Assembly: GCF_041429785.1 (NCBI RefSeq)
Contig: NZ_CP163423.1
Coordinates: forward strand, 62,001 to 126,000
Source of the DNA: Fretibacter rubidus
GTDB lineage: Bacteria > Pseudomonadota > Alphaproteobacteria > Caulobacterales > Maricaulaceae
DNA length: 64,000 nucleotides
Reading direction: 5' to 3'
The notes under the pieces were generated by a model. It ran no database searches. It was not told where the DNA came from and saw only the letters and a program-made list of their open reading frames with translations. Within the stretch, counting starts at the first letter, position 1. Every line of letters starts with the position of its first letter. Made by a program: the position numbers and the translations under genes. Shown in pieces: positions 28,060 to 36,966 of the stretch.

Positions 28060-29016
28060 ATGACACCTCCCTTATCCGTCAATCACGTTTCAAAATCATT
28101 CGCAGGAAAGCAGGCTGTGGATGATGTATCTTTTACGGTAAAGCCCGGCGAGATTGTTGGGTTTTTGGGCCCTAACGGTGCGGGGAAAACGACGACCCTA
28201 CGCATGGCCTTAGGGTTGGTAAAACCCGATAGCGGCCGTGTCGAGCTTTTCGGTCGCCCGCCCAGCGCGCATATCTTTGGGCGCATTGGTTTTCTGCCCG
28301 AAGAGCGCGGCCTGTATAAAAAGCAAAATGCCCGCGAAGCCATTGCGCATTTGGCGCGGCTTAACGGTATGGGAAAGCGGGATGCTTTCAAGCGCGCCGA
28401 CGCCATGCTGGAGCGTTACGGTCTGGGTGATGCGCGCAAGAAAAAGAACAAAGACATGTCCAAAGGCATGGCGCAAAAAGTGCAGCTTCTAGCCGCCATT
28501 GCCCATGATCCAGAGTTTTATATCCTAGACGAGCCGTTCTCGGGCCTGGACCCTGTCAATCAGCAAGTGCTGGAGTCAATTGTCAGAGAGATTGCGGGCC
28601 AAGGCCGCACAATCATTTTTTCAACGCATGTAATGGAACATGCCGAACGGCTTTGTGACCGCATTATCCTGATGTCGGGCGGGCGCAAGGTTTTTGACGG
28701 CAGCACCGAAGCTGCGCTCAACAAAGCGCCGCGCCGTCTTGTGCTGGATTCTGATAATGACGCGCTATTGTCCACAGTGACCCCTTTTGCGGGGGAGTTT
28801 ATTCGCCGTGATGACGGGGCCGTTGGCATAGTCCTTAAAGACACCGCCGAAGCCCATGACGTGCTTGAGGCCTGCGTGAATAAAGGCGTCAAGCTGAAGC
28901 GGTTTGAGCCAAAGCAGGCGAGCCTGCACGAGGCTTTCGTTGCCATGGTCGGCCAAGACGTTGTTGATACCATGGGCGATGACGCCTTTGCGGCAAACAC
29001 AGGAGCAAGCACATGA
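28060..29016 (+). CDS. ABC transporter ATP-binding protein (NatA-like)
   Basis: 318 residues. Walker A GPNGAGKTT (~37-45), Q-loop region FLPEERGLYKKQ, ABC signature MSKGMAQKVQ (a variant of LSGGQ common in this exporter branch), Walker B YILDEPFSGLD and H-loop STHVMEH are all present. A C-terminal DUF4162-type extension (ALNKAPRRLVLDSDNDALLS) is typical of NatA/YhaQ-type ATPases. The stop overlaps the permease start by four bases. Together they form an ABC-2 exporter driven by ATP at the inner membrane; the substrate (sodium ion, drug or lipid-linked compound) cannot be told. Confidence 0.93.
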   Translation: MTPPLSVNHVSKSFAGKQAVDDVSFTVKPGEIVGFLGPNGAGKTTTLRMALGLVKPDSGRVELFGRPPSAHIFGRIGFLPEERGLYKKQNAREAIAHLARLNGMGKRDAFKRADAMLERYGLGDARKKKNKDMSKGMAQKVQLLAAIAHDPEFYILDEPFSGLDPVNQQVLESIVREIAGQGRTIIFSTHVMEHAERLCDRIILMSGGRKVFDGSTEAALNKAPRRLVLDSDNDALLSTVTPFAGEFIRRDDGAVGIVLKDTAEAHDVLEACVNKGVKLKRFEPKQASLHEAFVAMVGQDVVDTMGDDAFAANTGAST

Positions 29017-30488
29017 GCGGCATAAGCCTTCGCCGGACGCTGCTGGTCGCGCGCCGTGATTATGTCGGATATATTAAAACGTGGGGATTTTGGCTGTCCT
29101 TTTTCATTCCCATCATCTTTGGCGGCCTTGGATTTTTATTTGGCACGGGTAACTTTGGCGATATTGAGCCCGCACGGTATGAGACAATCATTGATGATAC
29201 GGGTGTAAACCGCGTCGCGATAGAGGCCCGCGCCCAAGCTAATTTTGACCGCGAGAGAGCCATAGCCTTGCGCGGCTTTGCAGGCTTTATGCTGTCTGAA
29301 GACGACATAGAGGCCATGGAGGCCATCTTAGAGGCGGACGGCGTTGATGCCGCGATGGACTTTACCAAGCGTAAAAACCCAGACATGTTTGAGCGGTTAA
29401 AACAGCCCAAGAAAAAAACGATCTTTGTTGATCCCCCCGCTGACACCGTGGAGGGGATGAAGCCCTATTTAAACGGCGAGAAAAAAATCACAGTGGACGG
29501 CGAAGCAATCACGCTAAACGGTCTTTTGCATATCCGCGATACAGACCCGATTGAGGCTGATTATTGGTCACGCCAAGTCAATGCGCGCACGGTTAAGAAC
29601 CTCGCGCAACGTTATTTCCGTGACAAAGCCGAAGCCGATTATTTGGGTGAAAAAGGCCTGAGCCGCGATAGACTCGTGACAATTCGCGATACGGCTTTGC
29701 CCGTCACATTTTTTGACCCCTCTAAGGCCGTCACAGACAGTGCCGATGATCAAAAGGTTACGCGCAAAGACCGTGCGCCGTATTTAATTGCGGCGGCTAT
29801 GTCTATTATACTCTGGTTCACCGTCTTTTCTGGCTCTTATATGCTTTTGACGTCCATGTTGGAAGAAAAGCTGAATAAGCTTCTTGAGATGATGCTGGCA
29901 TCCACGCGGTTTTCCGAAATTATCTGGGGCAAGTTGTTGGGGGTTGCGGCGCTGACTATCACGGCGATGCTACCCTATATCGCATTGTTTGGCGTGTTTA
30001 TCATTGCCCTCATCGTCTCTGGCCCGCCTGATATGGCCGAAGCGCTGACCTCGGCCTTTACGCCAAAATTGATGATATTTTTCTTTATCTTCCTTATCTT
30101 GGGTTATGTGTTTTACGGTGCCCTGTTTATTGCGCTGGGCGCTATGGCCAATAGTATGCAGGACGCGCAGACGCTGACGACGCCTATCATGTTAATCCTG
30201 ACGGTCAGTGTTCTAGTCGTGCCATACGGTATAAATGCGCCCGACAGCCCGATACTGACCTTTGCGGGGTGGTTTCCTTTATCGGCCCCTTTTGCAAGCC
30301 TTGTGCGCTTGCCGTCTGACCCGCCGCTATGGGAGCTGTGTTTATCAGCGGGCTTTTTGGCGCTGCTGTCCATCGGTGTTATCTGGCTAGCGGAACGGCT
30401 GTTCCGTTACGGCGTGCTGTCGGGCGGTGGCGTAAAAGGCTTGGGCGCGTGGTTTAAACGCGCCGTGCTGCGTCAATCACCAAAATAG
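29013..30488 (+). CDS. ABC-2 type transporter permease (NatB-like)
   Basis: 491 residues. One N-terminal membrane helix (~22-43, GFWLSFFIPIIFGGLGFLFG) is followed by a ~210-residue extracytoplasmic region rich in charged residues and about five or six C-terminal helices from ~250 (APYLIAAAMSIILWFTVFSG; LLGVAALTITAMLPYIALFG). The conserved EEKLNKLLEMMLAS segment after the second helix is the coupling region seen in this family. It overlaps the ATPase gene by four bases, so the pair is one unit. Export is inferred from the family. Confidence 0.9.
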   Translation: MSGISLRRTLLVARRDYVGYIKTWGFWLSFFIPIIFGGLGFLFGTGNFGDIEPARYETIIDDTGVNRVAIEARAQANFDRERAIALRGFAGFMLSEDDIEAMEAILEADGVDAAMDFTKRKNPDMFERLKQPKKKTIFVDPPADTVEGMKPYLNGEKKITVDGEAITLNGLLHIRDTDPIEADYWSRQVNARTVKNLAQRYFRDKAEADYLGEKGLSRDRLVTIRDTALPVTFFDPSKAVTDSADDQKVTRKDRAPYLIAAAMSIILWFTVFSGSYMLLTSMLEEKLNKLLEMMLASTRFSEIIWGKLLGVAALTITAMLPYIALFGVFIIALIVSGPPDMAEALTSAFTPKLMIFFFIFLILGYVFYGALFIALGAMANSMQDAQTLTTPIMLILTVSVLVVPYGINAPDSPILTFAGWFPLSAPFASLVRLPSDPPLWELCLSAGFLALLSIGVIWLAERLFRYGVLSGGGVKGLGAWFKRAVLRQSPK

Positions 30489-30562
30489 GCCGTCGAGACA
30501 GCTCGCAAAGAGTCGCAGCTTTTCCCCGTGACGCGCGGGCCTATCGCCCCTATATATCATCT

Positions 30563-31231
30563 ATGTCAGACCCATCACACGATATGCGCCGCGCGATACT
30601 GGACGCGGCCCTACCCATCGCTGCCTTTGACGGCTGGACCAGCAAAACCCTGCGCGAAGCGTGCAAAGCCTGTGATTTGCCCGACGGGTCGGACGCACTT
30701 TATTTTCCTGACGGGCCGCTGGAACTTATCGGTTTTTGGGCCAGTGAATGCGACGCAGCGGTTGAAGCTTATCTAGGTGACCTTGATTTATCATCGATGA
30801 AAATTCGTGACAAAGTCACCGCCGGTGTCATTGCGCGGCTAGAAGCCATTGGCCCGCATAGCGCCGCGGCCAAACGGGCGTCTGCGCGGCTCACCTTACC
30901 TGACGCAATTGGACAAGGGCCCAAACAAATCTGGACGGCGGCCCACACTATTTGGCGCGCCATTGGTGATACCAGTACCGATTACAATTATTACTCTAAA
31001 CGCACCATATTATCAGGCGTGATCGGCAGTAGCCTTATAGCTTGGCTCGGCGATAGCAGCGCGGACAAGGCGGACGCCCGCGCTTTTGTTGACGCCCGCA
31101 TTGCCAATGTCATGCAGTTTGAAAAAGCTAAATGGCAGTTTAAATCAAAGACAGAAAACTGGCCAAACCCTGCGGAAATCTTAGGCGCGCTCCGTTACGG
31201 GTCAAAGCCAAAACGACGTCGCCGTGGATAA
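30563..31231 (+). CDS. COQ9-family protein of ubiquinone biosynthesis
   Basis: 222 residues. A TetR-like helical N-terminus (RRAILDAALPIAAFDGWTSK) and the family hallmark DYNYYSKRTILSGVIGSSL near residues 139-157 are seen, then a basic tail (KPKRRRRG). COQ9 proteins bind lipid and help the hydroxylation step of ubiquinone synthesis in mitochondria; alphaproteobacteria carry the ancestral form. TetR-like DNA binding is an alternative for the N-terminal helices, but the YNYYSKR motif decides for COQ9. It lies 74 bases after the ABC permease. Confidence 0.92.
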   Translation: MSDPSHDMRRAILDAALPIAAFDGWTSKTLREACKACDLPDGSDALYFPDGPLELIGFWASECDAAVEAYLGDLDLSSMKIRDKVTAGVIARLEAIGPHSAAAKRASARLTLPDAIGQGPKQIWTAAHTIWRAIGDTSTDYNYYSKRTILSGVIGSSLIAWLGDSSADKADARAFVDARIANVMQFEKAKWQFKSKTENWPNPAEILGALRYGSKPKRRRRG

Positions 31232-31371
31232 CCTAGTCGCGACAATATAGCCGCGAATATGGCTGCTGATGCCGCCACTCTTTACAAGACGCCTTAAATC
31301 CATCACTATCATTCCATGATTAAATTGAAGTGAGCCACAGGTTCGCTCACTTTGTCATCGGGGCGAAAACT

Positions 31372-32913
31372 ATGACGACACCAGCACAGGCTGCGGCCGA
31401 GGCTAAGAAATATGTGGGCTATGCCGAAAAAGGCGCGTCCAAATTATCCGAACTATCCAAAGCGGCGAATGAATTAAAAGACGCGGGCAAAACGCTTAGC
31501 GAAGTTGACGACGTGCTGACCAAGCTCGCCTTTATGTCAAAAATCGCGATTGGGCTGCAAGTGGTCTCGGTCGGCCTGTCGGTCGTGCAGGCCTTTCTGC
31601 CGATCAAAAGCAAAGAAGACCAAATCCTTGACGCCGTACAGCAAGTCGGGCGGGACGTTGCCAATCTAAAGGGCGTTGTAAACCAGCAGTTTAAAGCCAT
31701 GGGCAACAAGGTTTTGGATGCAAACGCAAAGCAGACATTACAAAATCAGGTCGCCGTCATTGAAACGGCCCATTCTATTCTCAGCACCATGGCCTTTAAT
31801 CGGCGAAACGGGAAAAGCACACGCTTGCAAGAAGCAGCGCTTCAAAAAATTGATTTGCTCGCGCTTCGTAAGGCGGTCGGCCAGATTGAAGACTACTGCG
31901 TTGGTACACTCTTGGCGCCAAATATTTTGCAGCTGGCTTATAATCAAAATTGGGGGAATGTGGATGAGGTCTTAAACCTCGGCACCTATCTTCTGCAATA
32001 TGCGCATATGGCGGCGGCAACCCACGCGGCGGTGCAGGTCATTCATGACCGTGCCGCAAATCCAAATTTCACCGATGCGGATGCCTTTGCGACAATTGCC
32101 GCAGTCGCGGGCGACGTCCATGATCGTGGTTCTTATGAGGCCAAGTTGAAAAATATAGCGGAACAGGTTCATAAATGGGGGCAGAAATGCGTCGATGCCA
32201 AAACGCGTTATAGTTTGATTGAATCCTATTTTGGGTATTACACGGTGGTCAATAACAAGACCCTAGACGTCACGGATTTATCGGGTACGGCCACGCGACT
32301 ACATAACGCTTATAAAAAGACATGGCCCATGCTGAATTTCTCCGTGATGGCCTATAAAAACCTTTCGGGTTTTAGTGAGCACGGGATGAAATATTCTGGG
32401 CCAAAGTACCGTACCAAAACCTTCTTGCACGTGACAGATAAAAACGGCGAGAAAATGAACATTGTTCTCTATATGGTCAAGCGTAAGACAAAGACGATAC
32501 CGAAGCCCAAGGGATATTTAGAAGGTAACAATAAGAGTAGCCAAAACCGTATCAACGGCGTCAATACACTGTCCAGTATTCTTAATGGACATAAGCGATT
32601 TGGTATCAATTATTGGCACCAAACCAATGTCGATAATGTCTTGGACTATGCAGGGACATATGGCGCCTTTGTCAATCCGAGCCACACCACACAGTGGCAT
32701 GGCGATTTTTTATGGATTGGGTGGAATGATAATGGCTGGCCCGTCGACAGTCAGAACGGAAAGCGGCTGGTTGGCCTATCGTCTGATAATCCCTTTGCAT
32801 TAAAAATAGCTAAGCGCCAAAAGACCGCGAATAATGGACCCAATAATGCGTCGACGTTTTATGATGCCTATGAAGGTTATGATGTTTTGGTTATTCATGA
32901 CGGCACGCATTAG
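31372..32913 (+). CDS. Unknown helical protein with toxin-like (rapunzel/alpha-pore-forming) layout
   Basis: 513 residues from the ATG at 31372 (GGGGCG upstream); a GTG at 31330, inside a small GTGAGC/GCTCAC hairpin, would add 14 residues. No signal peptide. Residues 1-~300 are long amphipathic helices with one hydrophobic stretch at ~54-77 (FMSKIAIGLQVVSVGLSVV), followed by PIKSKEDQILDAVQQVGRDV. That order, helices then a hydrophobic hairpin then a coiled coil, recalls rapunzel-like proteins and alpha-helical pore-forming toxins. The C-terminal ~200 residues are beta/aromatic-rich (TKTFLHVTDKNGEKMNIVLY; WHGDFLWIGWNDNGWPVD) and could bind a ligand. I do not recognise the family with certainty; the toxin reading is inference. 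Confidence 0.75.
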   Translation: MTTPAQAAAEAKKYVGYAEKGASKLSELSKAANELKDAGKTLSEVDDVLTKLAFMSKIAIGLQVVSVGLSVVQAFLPIKSKEDQILDAVQQVGRDVANLKGVVNQQFKAMGNKVLDANAKQTLQNQVAVIETAHSILSTMAFNRRNGKSTRLQEAALQKIDLLALRKAVGQIEDYCVGTLLAPNILQLAYNQNWGNVDEVLNLGTYLLQYAHMAAATHAAVQVIHDRAANPNFTDADAFATIAAVAGDVHDRGSYEAKLKNIAEQVHKWGQKCVDAKTRYSLIESYFGYYTVVNNKTLDVTDLSGTATRLHNAYKKTWPMLNFSVMAYKNLSGFSEHGMKYSGPKYRTKTFLHVTDKNGEKMNIVLYMVKRKTKTIPKPKGYLEGNNKSSQNRINGVNTLSSILNGHKRFGINYWHQTNVDNVLDYAGTYGAFVNPSHTTQWHGDFLWIGWNDNGWPVDSQNGKRLVGLSSDNPFALKIAKRQKTANNGPNNASTFYDAYEGYDVLVIHDGTH

Positions 32914-32924
32914 TTTATGCGTGC
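32903..32924. terminator. Hairpin over the stop of the unknown gene
   Basis: GCACGCAT (32903-32910) pairs exactly with ATGCGTGC (32917-32924) around the six-base loop that begins with the TAG stop codon. No T-run follows. It separates the convergent 513-residue gene and purK and may serve as a weak two-way terminator. Confidence 0.4.
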
Positions 32925-32933
32925 TGTAAAACC

Positions 32934-34025
32934 CTAGGATTTAATGCGGTTCACATGACCCATTTTGCGGCCCGGACGCGGGTCAGTTTTGCCGTATAAA
33001 TGCAGGGCCGCGCTTGGGTCTTTGGCAATCGTTTGCCAATCATTGACATCGGTGCCGACAAGGTTTGTCATCTCGACAGTATGGCGGGGGACGACATTGC
33101 CAAGCGGCCAGCCACAAATCGCGCGGATGTGAAGCTCAAACTGATCGACACATCCTGCGTCTTGTGTCCAGTGACCACTATTGTGAACACGCGGCGCGAT
33201 TTCATTGACAATCAGCGAGCCGTCCTCAAGCTGGAAAAATTCTGTCGCCATAACGCCGATATAATCAAGCGCTTCTAATATTTTAATCGCGAGTTTTTGG
33301 GCTTCGCCCGTATCTCCGCGGGTGGGGGCGACACTGGTATGAAGCATGTGGTTCTTATGCACATTTTCAATCAGTGGATAGCTCGCCGTCTCGCCGTTGA
33401 CACTGCGCGCCGCGACAACAGAAACCTCGCGCACAAACGGCACGAACGCTTCTAGGATTAAATCTTGGCCGCCAAGCTCTTTATAGGCGGTCTTTATAGC
33501 GCTCTCCGTTTTGACAATCGCTTGACCTTTGCCGTCATACCCAAAGCGCCGCGTTTTTAGAACTGACGGTAGTCCCAGCGACCGCGCGGCGCGGATGGCG
33601 TCAAATTCATTATTGACCGCGCGAAACCCTGTTACGGGGACGCCCGCCGTATCATGAATAAAGGTTTTTTCCGTGACACGGTCTTGGGCCACATCCAGCG
33701 CCTTGGGGCGTGGACGCACGGGACATGCGGTCGCCGCCGTACGGGCCGACATGGACGGGATGTTTTCAAATTCATAAGTAATGACATCACACCGACTGGC
33801 AAAGGCATGGACGGCTTTTAAATTATCATAGGGCGCATTCAGTTCTGCATCCGCGACTTGGGCAGCGGGGCCGCCTGCGTCTGGGCAATAGATATGCACC
33901 TTAAAGCCAAGGCGCGCAGCCGCTAGCGCCAGCATACGGCCCAATTGTCCACCGCCGAGTATCCCAATGGTGGACCCGGGCGGCAGGGGTGTAGCCCCGT
34001 GGTGGCGTGCGGCATCAGTTGTCAT
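32934..34025 (-). CDS. purK: N5-carboxyaminoimidazole ribonucleotide synthase PurK
   Basis: 363 residues from the ATG at 34025, one base after the purE stop; a longer frame from 34106 runs back into purE and is less likely. The N-terminal GILGGGQLGRMLALAAARLG is the PurK signature. An ATP-grasp core follows (GLPSVLKTRRFGYDGKGQAI, ILEAFVPFVREVSVV, NEIAPRVHNSGHWT). It uses ATP and bicarbonate to carboxylate aminoimidazole ribonucleotide in purine synthesis and hands its product to PurE. Length and motifs are normal. Confidence 0.97.
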   Translation of the reverse strand: MTTDAARHHGATPLPPGSTIGILGGGQLGRMLALAAARLGFKVHIYCPDAGGPAAQVADAELNAPYDNLKAVHAFASRCDVITYEFENIPSMSARTAATACPVRPRPKALDVAQDRVTEKTFIHDTAGVPVTGFRAVNNEFDAIRAARSLGLPSVLKTRRFGYDGKGQAIVKTESAIKTAYKELGGQDLILEAFVPFVREVSVVAARSVNGETASYPLIENVHKNHMLHTSVAPTRGDTGEAQKLAIKILEALDYIGVMATEFFQLEDGSLIVNEIAPRVHNSGHWTQDAGCVDQFELHIRAICGWPLGNVVPRHTVEMTNLVGTDVNDWQTIAKDPSAALHLYGKTDPRPGRKMGHVNRIKS

Positions 34026-34026
34026 G

Positions 34027-34548
34027 CTAGTCAATATCAGGCGCGTCGGCGACACTGTCTGTTTGCGCGGCACGCCATGCCGCGAGGGCAGTTGCAACGG
34101 CGTCATCCGATAGTGCTAATATGGCCGCAGCCATTAGCCCTGCGTTCTTCGCGCCCGCTTTGCCAATGGCCAATGTTCCCACGGGGATACCGCCGGGCAT
34201 TTGCGCAATCGACAGCAGGCTGTCCATGCCTGAAAGCGCTTTGCTCTCAACCGGCACGCCCAAGACGGGCAGGGCCGTCATAGCTGCCGCCATACCGGGC
34301 AGATGTGCGGCACCACCAGCGCCTGCGATAATCACGTGATAGCCCGCCTTCGCCGCGCCCTTGGCAAAATCATATAACCTATCAGGTGTGCGGTGCGCGG
34401 AAATAACCTTGACGTCATAAGCCACACCTAGCGTGTCTAGTGCGTCTGCCGCGTGAGACATCGTCGGCCAATCAGATGTCGAGCCCATAATAATCGCCAC
34501 CTTGGGCGAGGGGCTTGTATTGGCATGTGCTGAATTACGGTTAGTCAT
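34027..34548 (-). CDS. purE: N5-CAIR mutase PurE
   Basis: 173 residues. It shows the class I PurE pattern: [14 protein letters not shown] near the N-terminus, [15 protein letters not shown] with the catalytic His, [15 protein letters not shown], and [21 protein letters not shown]. It converts N5-CAIR to CAIR, the step after PurK. It is the first gene of the purE-purK pair, which are separated by one base. Confidence 0.97.
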   Translation of the reverse strand: MTNRNSAHANTSPSPKVAIIMGSTSDWPTMSHAADALDTLGVAYDVKVISAHRTPDRLYDFAKGAAKAGYHVIIAGAGGAAHLPGMAAAMTALPVLGVPVESKALSGMDSLLSIAQMPGGIPVGTLAIGKAGAKNAGLMAAAILALSDDAVATALAAWRAAQTDSVADAPDID

Positions 34549-34776
34549 GGGATCAACGAGACTTTGCTTTGGCTATGGTGAATTTCACCCTTGGAAAGCA
34601 AGAGACATTAGCCGAGTTTGTGCCCGCGTCAAAGCGTAAATATGGGCGGTATTCATCGCGCGTTGAAAGGAACTGTTAACCATAGTCACAGTCAGACGTT
34701 GGATTGCCCGTCATATTTGGCCTTTATTAAGACCCTGCATGGCAAGAGGGGGCATAAGATAAAAGGGTTTGGGTTC

Positions 34777-35394
34777 ATGCAATCACGCGTCACAACAGTG
34801 CTACAAGACGGCGAGAAATACATCTCGGCGGACAAAGCCGTTGCAGAACGTCGTCTGCGCAATGAAAATGAACGCCTAACGCTAGAGGTTAATCGTCTGC
34901 GCTTAGAGCTGCTGGATTTGGAACGCAAAGCCGATACGGATCCGCTCGTCCCGATTTATAATCGCCGCGCTTTCATTCGTGAGGTTGACCGTGCGAAAAC
35001 GGTTATGGCGCGCTATGATATTTTATCCAGCGTTATCTTTTTTGACTTGAACGGATTTAAATCCATCAATGACCAATTTGGTCATGCCATTGGGGATGAA
35101 TTGTTACGCCAAGTGGGTGATGTGCTGGTCGGCGGGGTGCGTAGTTGTGACTTGGTCGCGCGCCTAGGCGGCGATGAATTTGGCGTGCTTTTGTTCAAAT
35201 CCGAAGTGGCCGCCGCCAAAGCCAAAGCCGCAGCCCTCGCGTGCCGCATAAAAGACCAATGCGTCGAACTGCCAACGGGGGATATTAATGTCACGGCGGC
35301 GTGGGGTGTGGCCCCGTGCGAGGCCGAGGATACAGCAGAGCAGATTTTGGCCCGGGCTGACCGCAATATGTATGTGGCCAAACGGTCGCGTTAA
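34777..35394 (+). CDS. GGDEF diguanylate cyclase with coiled-coil N-terminus
   Basis: 205 residues from the ATG at 34777. In-frame starts at 34642 (ATG) and 34618 (TTG) would add up to 53 residues of no clear character. Residues ~20-55 form a coiled coil (RLRNENERLTLEVNRLRLEL) suited to dimerisation; the GGDEF domain follows (DPLVPIYNRRAFIREVDRAK; FFDLNGFKSINDQFGHAIGD). The active-site motif GGDEF (131-135) is intact and an RxxD inhibitory site, RSCD (122-125), sits exactly five residues before it. It should therefore make cyclic di-GMP and be feedback inhibited. No membrane segment or sensor domain is seen, so it is cytosolic. Confidence 0.92.
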   Translation: MQSRVTTVLQDGEKYISADKAVAERRLRNENERLTLEVNRLRLELLDLERKADTDPLVPIYNRRAFIREVDRAKTVMARYDILSSVIFFDLNGFKSINDQFGHAIGDELLRQVGDVLVGGVRSCDLVARLGGDEFGVLLFKSEVAAAKAKAAALACRIKDQCVELPTGDINVTAAWGVAPCEAEDTAEQILARADRNMYVAKRSR

Positions 35395-35416
35395 AGTCAT
35401 CAAGGCGATTATAGTC

Positions 35417-35665
35417 TTACGCAATAATGTCTGGCGTCAGCATATTTTCCAGATAGGTCACTTGGTCTTTAATCGATAACTTTATCTTTTTCATGCGTTT
35501 GATTTTCAGCATGTCAGAGACGCCATTTTCTTCCAGCGCTCTAATCTCTTTATCAATACGGCGATGTTCAGATTTAAGACGCTCGAGCAGTACAAGCAAA
35601 TCGTCCTCGGACGGCTCGTCCACAAGATCATCTATATCACCCGTTATATCAGAATTATCCATCAA
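35417..35665 (-). CDS. DUF465 (YdcH-like) small coiled-coil protein
   Basis: 82 residues, acidic N-terminus, then the DUF465 helix pair (LLVLLERLKSEHRRIDKEIR; IKRMKKIKLSIKDQVTYLEN). The family is widespread in alphaproteobacteria and has no established function. It is convergent with the diguanylate cyclase gene, 22 bases apart, and divergent from a second DUF465 gene at 35809. Confidence 0.85.
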   Translation of the reverse strand: MMDNSDITGDIDDLVDEPSEDDLLVLLERLKSEHRRIDKEIRALEENGVSDMLKIKRMKKIKLSIKDQVTYLENMLTPDIIA

Positions 35666-35808
35666 AGGTCCTTATCCGCATGAGCCTTTAAACAGCACCA
35701 CTCTTCATATCATATGGATTACAAATAAACCATATTCAAAAGTCATGTGGGACTCGCGCGAAAACTTATGCTATGATAAATTTATCAATAACGCGAATGG
35801 AGGATCCT

Positions 35809-35976
35809 ATGAGCGCTGCGGCCCATGTAAGAGAGTTAGAAAATAAACACGCTAAACTGGATGATAAAATCCGAACCGAGTCGAAACACCCCGCCGCTGA
35901 CCCCGCGCAAATCGCAACATTGAAAAAGCAAAAGTTAATGATCAAAGATCAAATTAACGCTTTGTCTGATAACTAA
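35809..35976 (+). CDS. Second DUF465 (YdcH-like) small protein
   Basis: 55 residues from the ATG at 35809, which has GGAGG five bases upstream; an earlier frame start at 35773 lacks a site. It has the same helix pair as its divergent neighbour (HVRELENKHAKLDDKIRTES; IATLKKQKLMIKDQINALSD) but no acidic N-terminal extension. A strong terminator follows, so it is a single-gene transcript. Function unknown. Confidence 0.85.
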   Translation: MSAAAHVRELENKHAKLDDKIRTESKHPAADPAQIATLKKQKLMIKDQINALSDN

Positions 35977-35984
35977 GCCGCCAT

Positions 35985-36011
35985 AGCTAGACCTTTCGGT
36001 CTGGCTTTTTT
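35985..36011 (+). terminator. Rho-independent terminator after the second DUF465 gene
   Basis: The stem AGACC/GGTCT, extended by GC pairs around a mismatch, has a TTTC loop and is followed by six Ts. It begins nine bases after the stop. Confidence 0.9.
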
Positions 36012-36141
36012 ATTGGCTGCATATTTTAGACGCCTTACGGCTGTTTGTAAAAATATCTTGACGCTTGGCCCCCCACGTATGACGTTGCGGCACATTTACC
36101 GTATGCTGGCAGCGTTATCATGAGCAGCCAAGGGAGCAACT

Positions 36142-36963
36142 ATGTCAGAAAAAGTGGTCTTGGTTACGGGCGGTGCGCGCGGCATTGGCTTTGCCTGTGT
36201 GCGGCGGTTTTATGAAGACGGCTACCGCGTGGTTATCGCAGACCGAGAGGACACCGAAGGTGCGCGCGCGCTTGATGATATTGTGGCCGATCCCTCGCGC
36301 GCGATTTACGTGCATTGCGATGTCTCTGATAAGCTAGAAGTCCATAACCTTATCGCAGAGACCGTCAGCGCCTTTGGGCGCATTGACGTGCTGATTAATA
36401 ATGCGGGTATTGCCTTGCCAGGCGGGATTTTAGATCTGTCAGAGGAAGACTTTGACCGCGTCTTGGCCGTTAACCTGCGCGGTGCGTTTCTTGTCTCCAA
36501 AGCCGTGACGCGGTTTATGTTCGATGAAATTGAAAATCGCGAAGACCGATCACGCCTCACGGAACGCCCTTATTCCATTATCAATATGTCCTCTATCAAT
36601 GAGGAAGTCGCCATTCCCGATTATCTGGCCTACACTGTGTCTAAGGGCGGTATGCGGCAAATGACGCGTGCTATGGCATTGGAACTTGCGCCATATGGTA
36701 TTCGTGTCAATGCCATTGGCCCGGGGTCTATTAAGACCAATATGCTCGCCGGTGTTGCGGGCGATAAAGAAGCGCAAGACAAGATTTACGCCCGCACGCC
36801 GCTGGGCCGTATTGGGCAACCCGATGAGGTCGCGGGGGTCGCTGCCTTCCTCGCGTCCGAGGACGCCAGCTATATTACAGGACAAACAATCTATCCTGAC
36901 GGTGGGCGATTGGCGCTGAATTACACCATGCCGCCCCGCGACGACATGATAGAAGATATTTGA
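36142..36963 (+). CDS. Short-chain dehydrogenase/reductase
   Basis: 273 residues, classical SDR. The cofactor motif TGGARGIG is at residues 9-16, NNAG near 90, a catalytic Ser in INMSSINEE, YxxxK as YTVSK, and a C-terminal GRIGQPDEVAGVAAFLASED followed by ITGQTIYPDGG. An acidic residue after the second strand (IADRED) suggests NAD preference. The fold is close to 3-oxoacyl-ACP reductases and glucose/sorbitol dehydrogenases; the substrate cannot be assigned. AAGGGAG precedes the ATG. It is convergent with the vWA gene, three bases apart. Confidence 0.9.
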   Translation: MSEKVVLVTGGARGIGFACVRRFYEDGYRVVIADREDTEGARALDDIVADPSRAIYVHCDVSDKLEVHNLIAETVSAFGRIDVLINNAGIALPGGILDLSEEDFDRVLAVNLRGAFLVSKAVTRFMFDEIENREDRSRLTERPYSIINMSSINEEVAIPDYLAYTVSKGGMRQMTRAMALELAPYGIRVNAIGPGSIKTNMLAGVAGDKEAQDKIYARTPLGRIGQPDEVAGVAAFLASEDASYITGQTIYPDGGRLALNYTMPPRDDMIEDI

Positions 36964-36966
36964 GGG

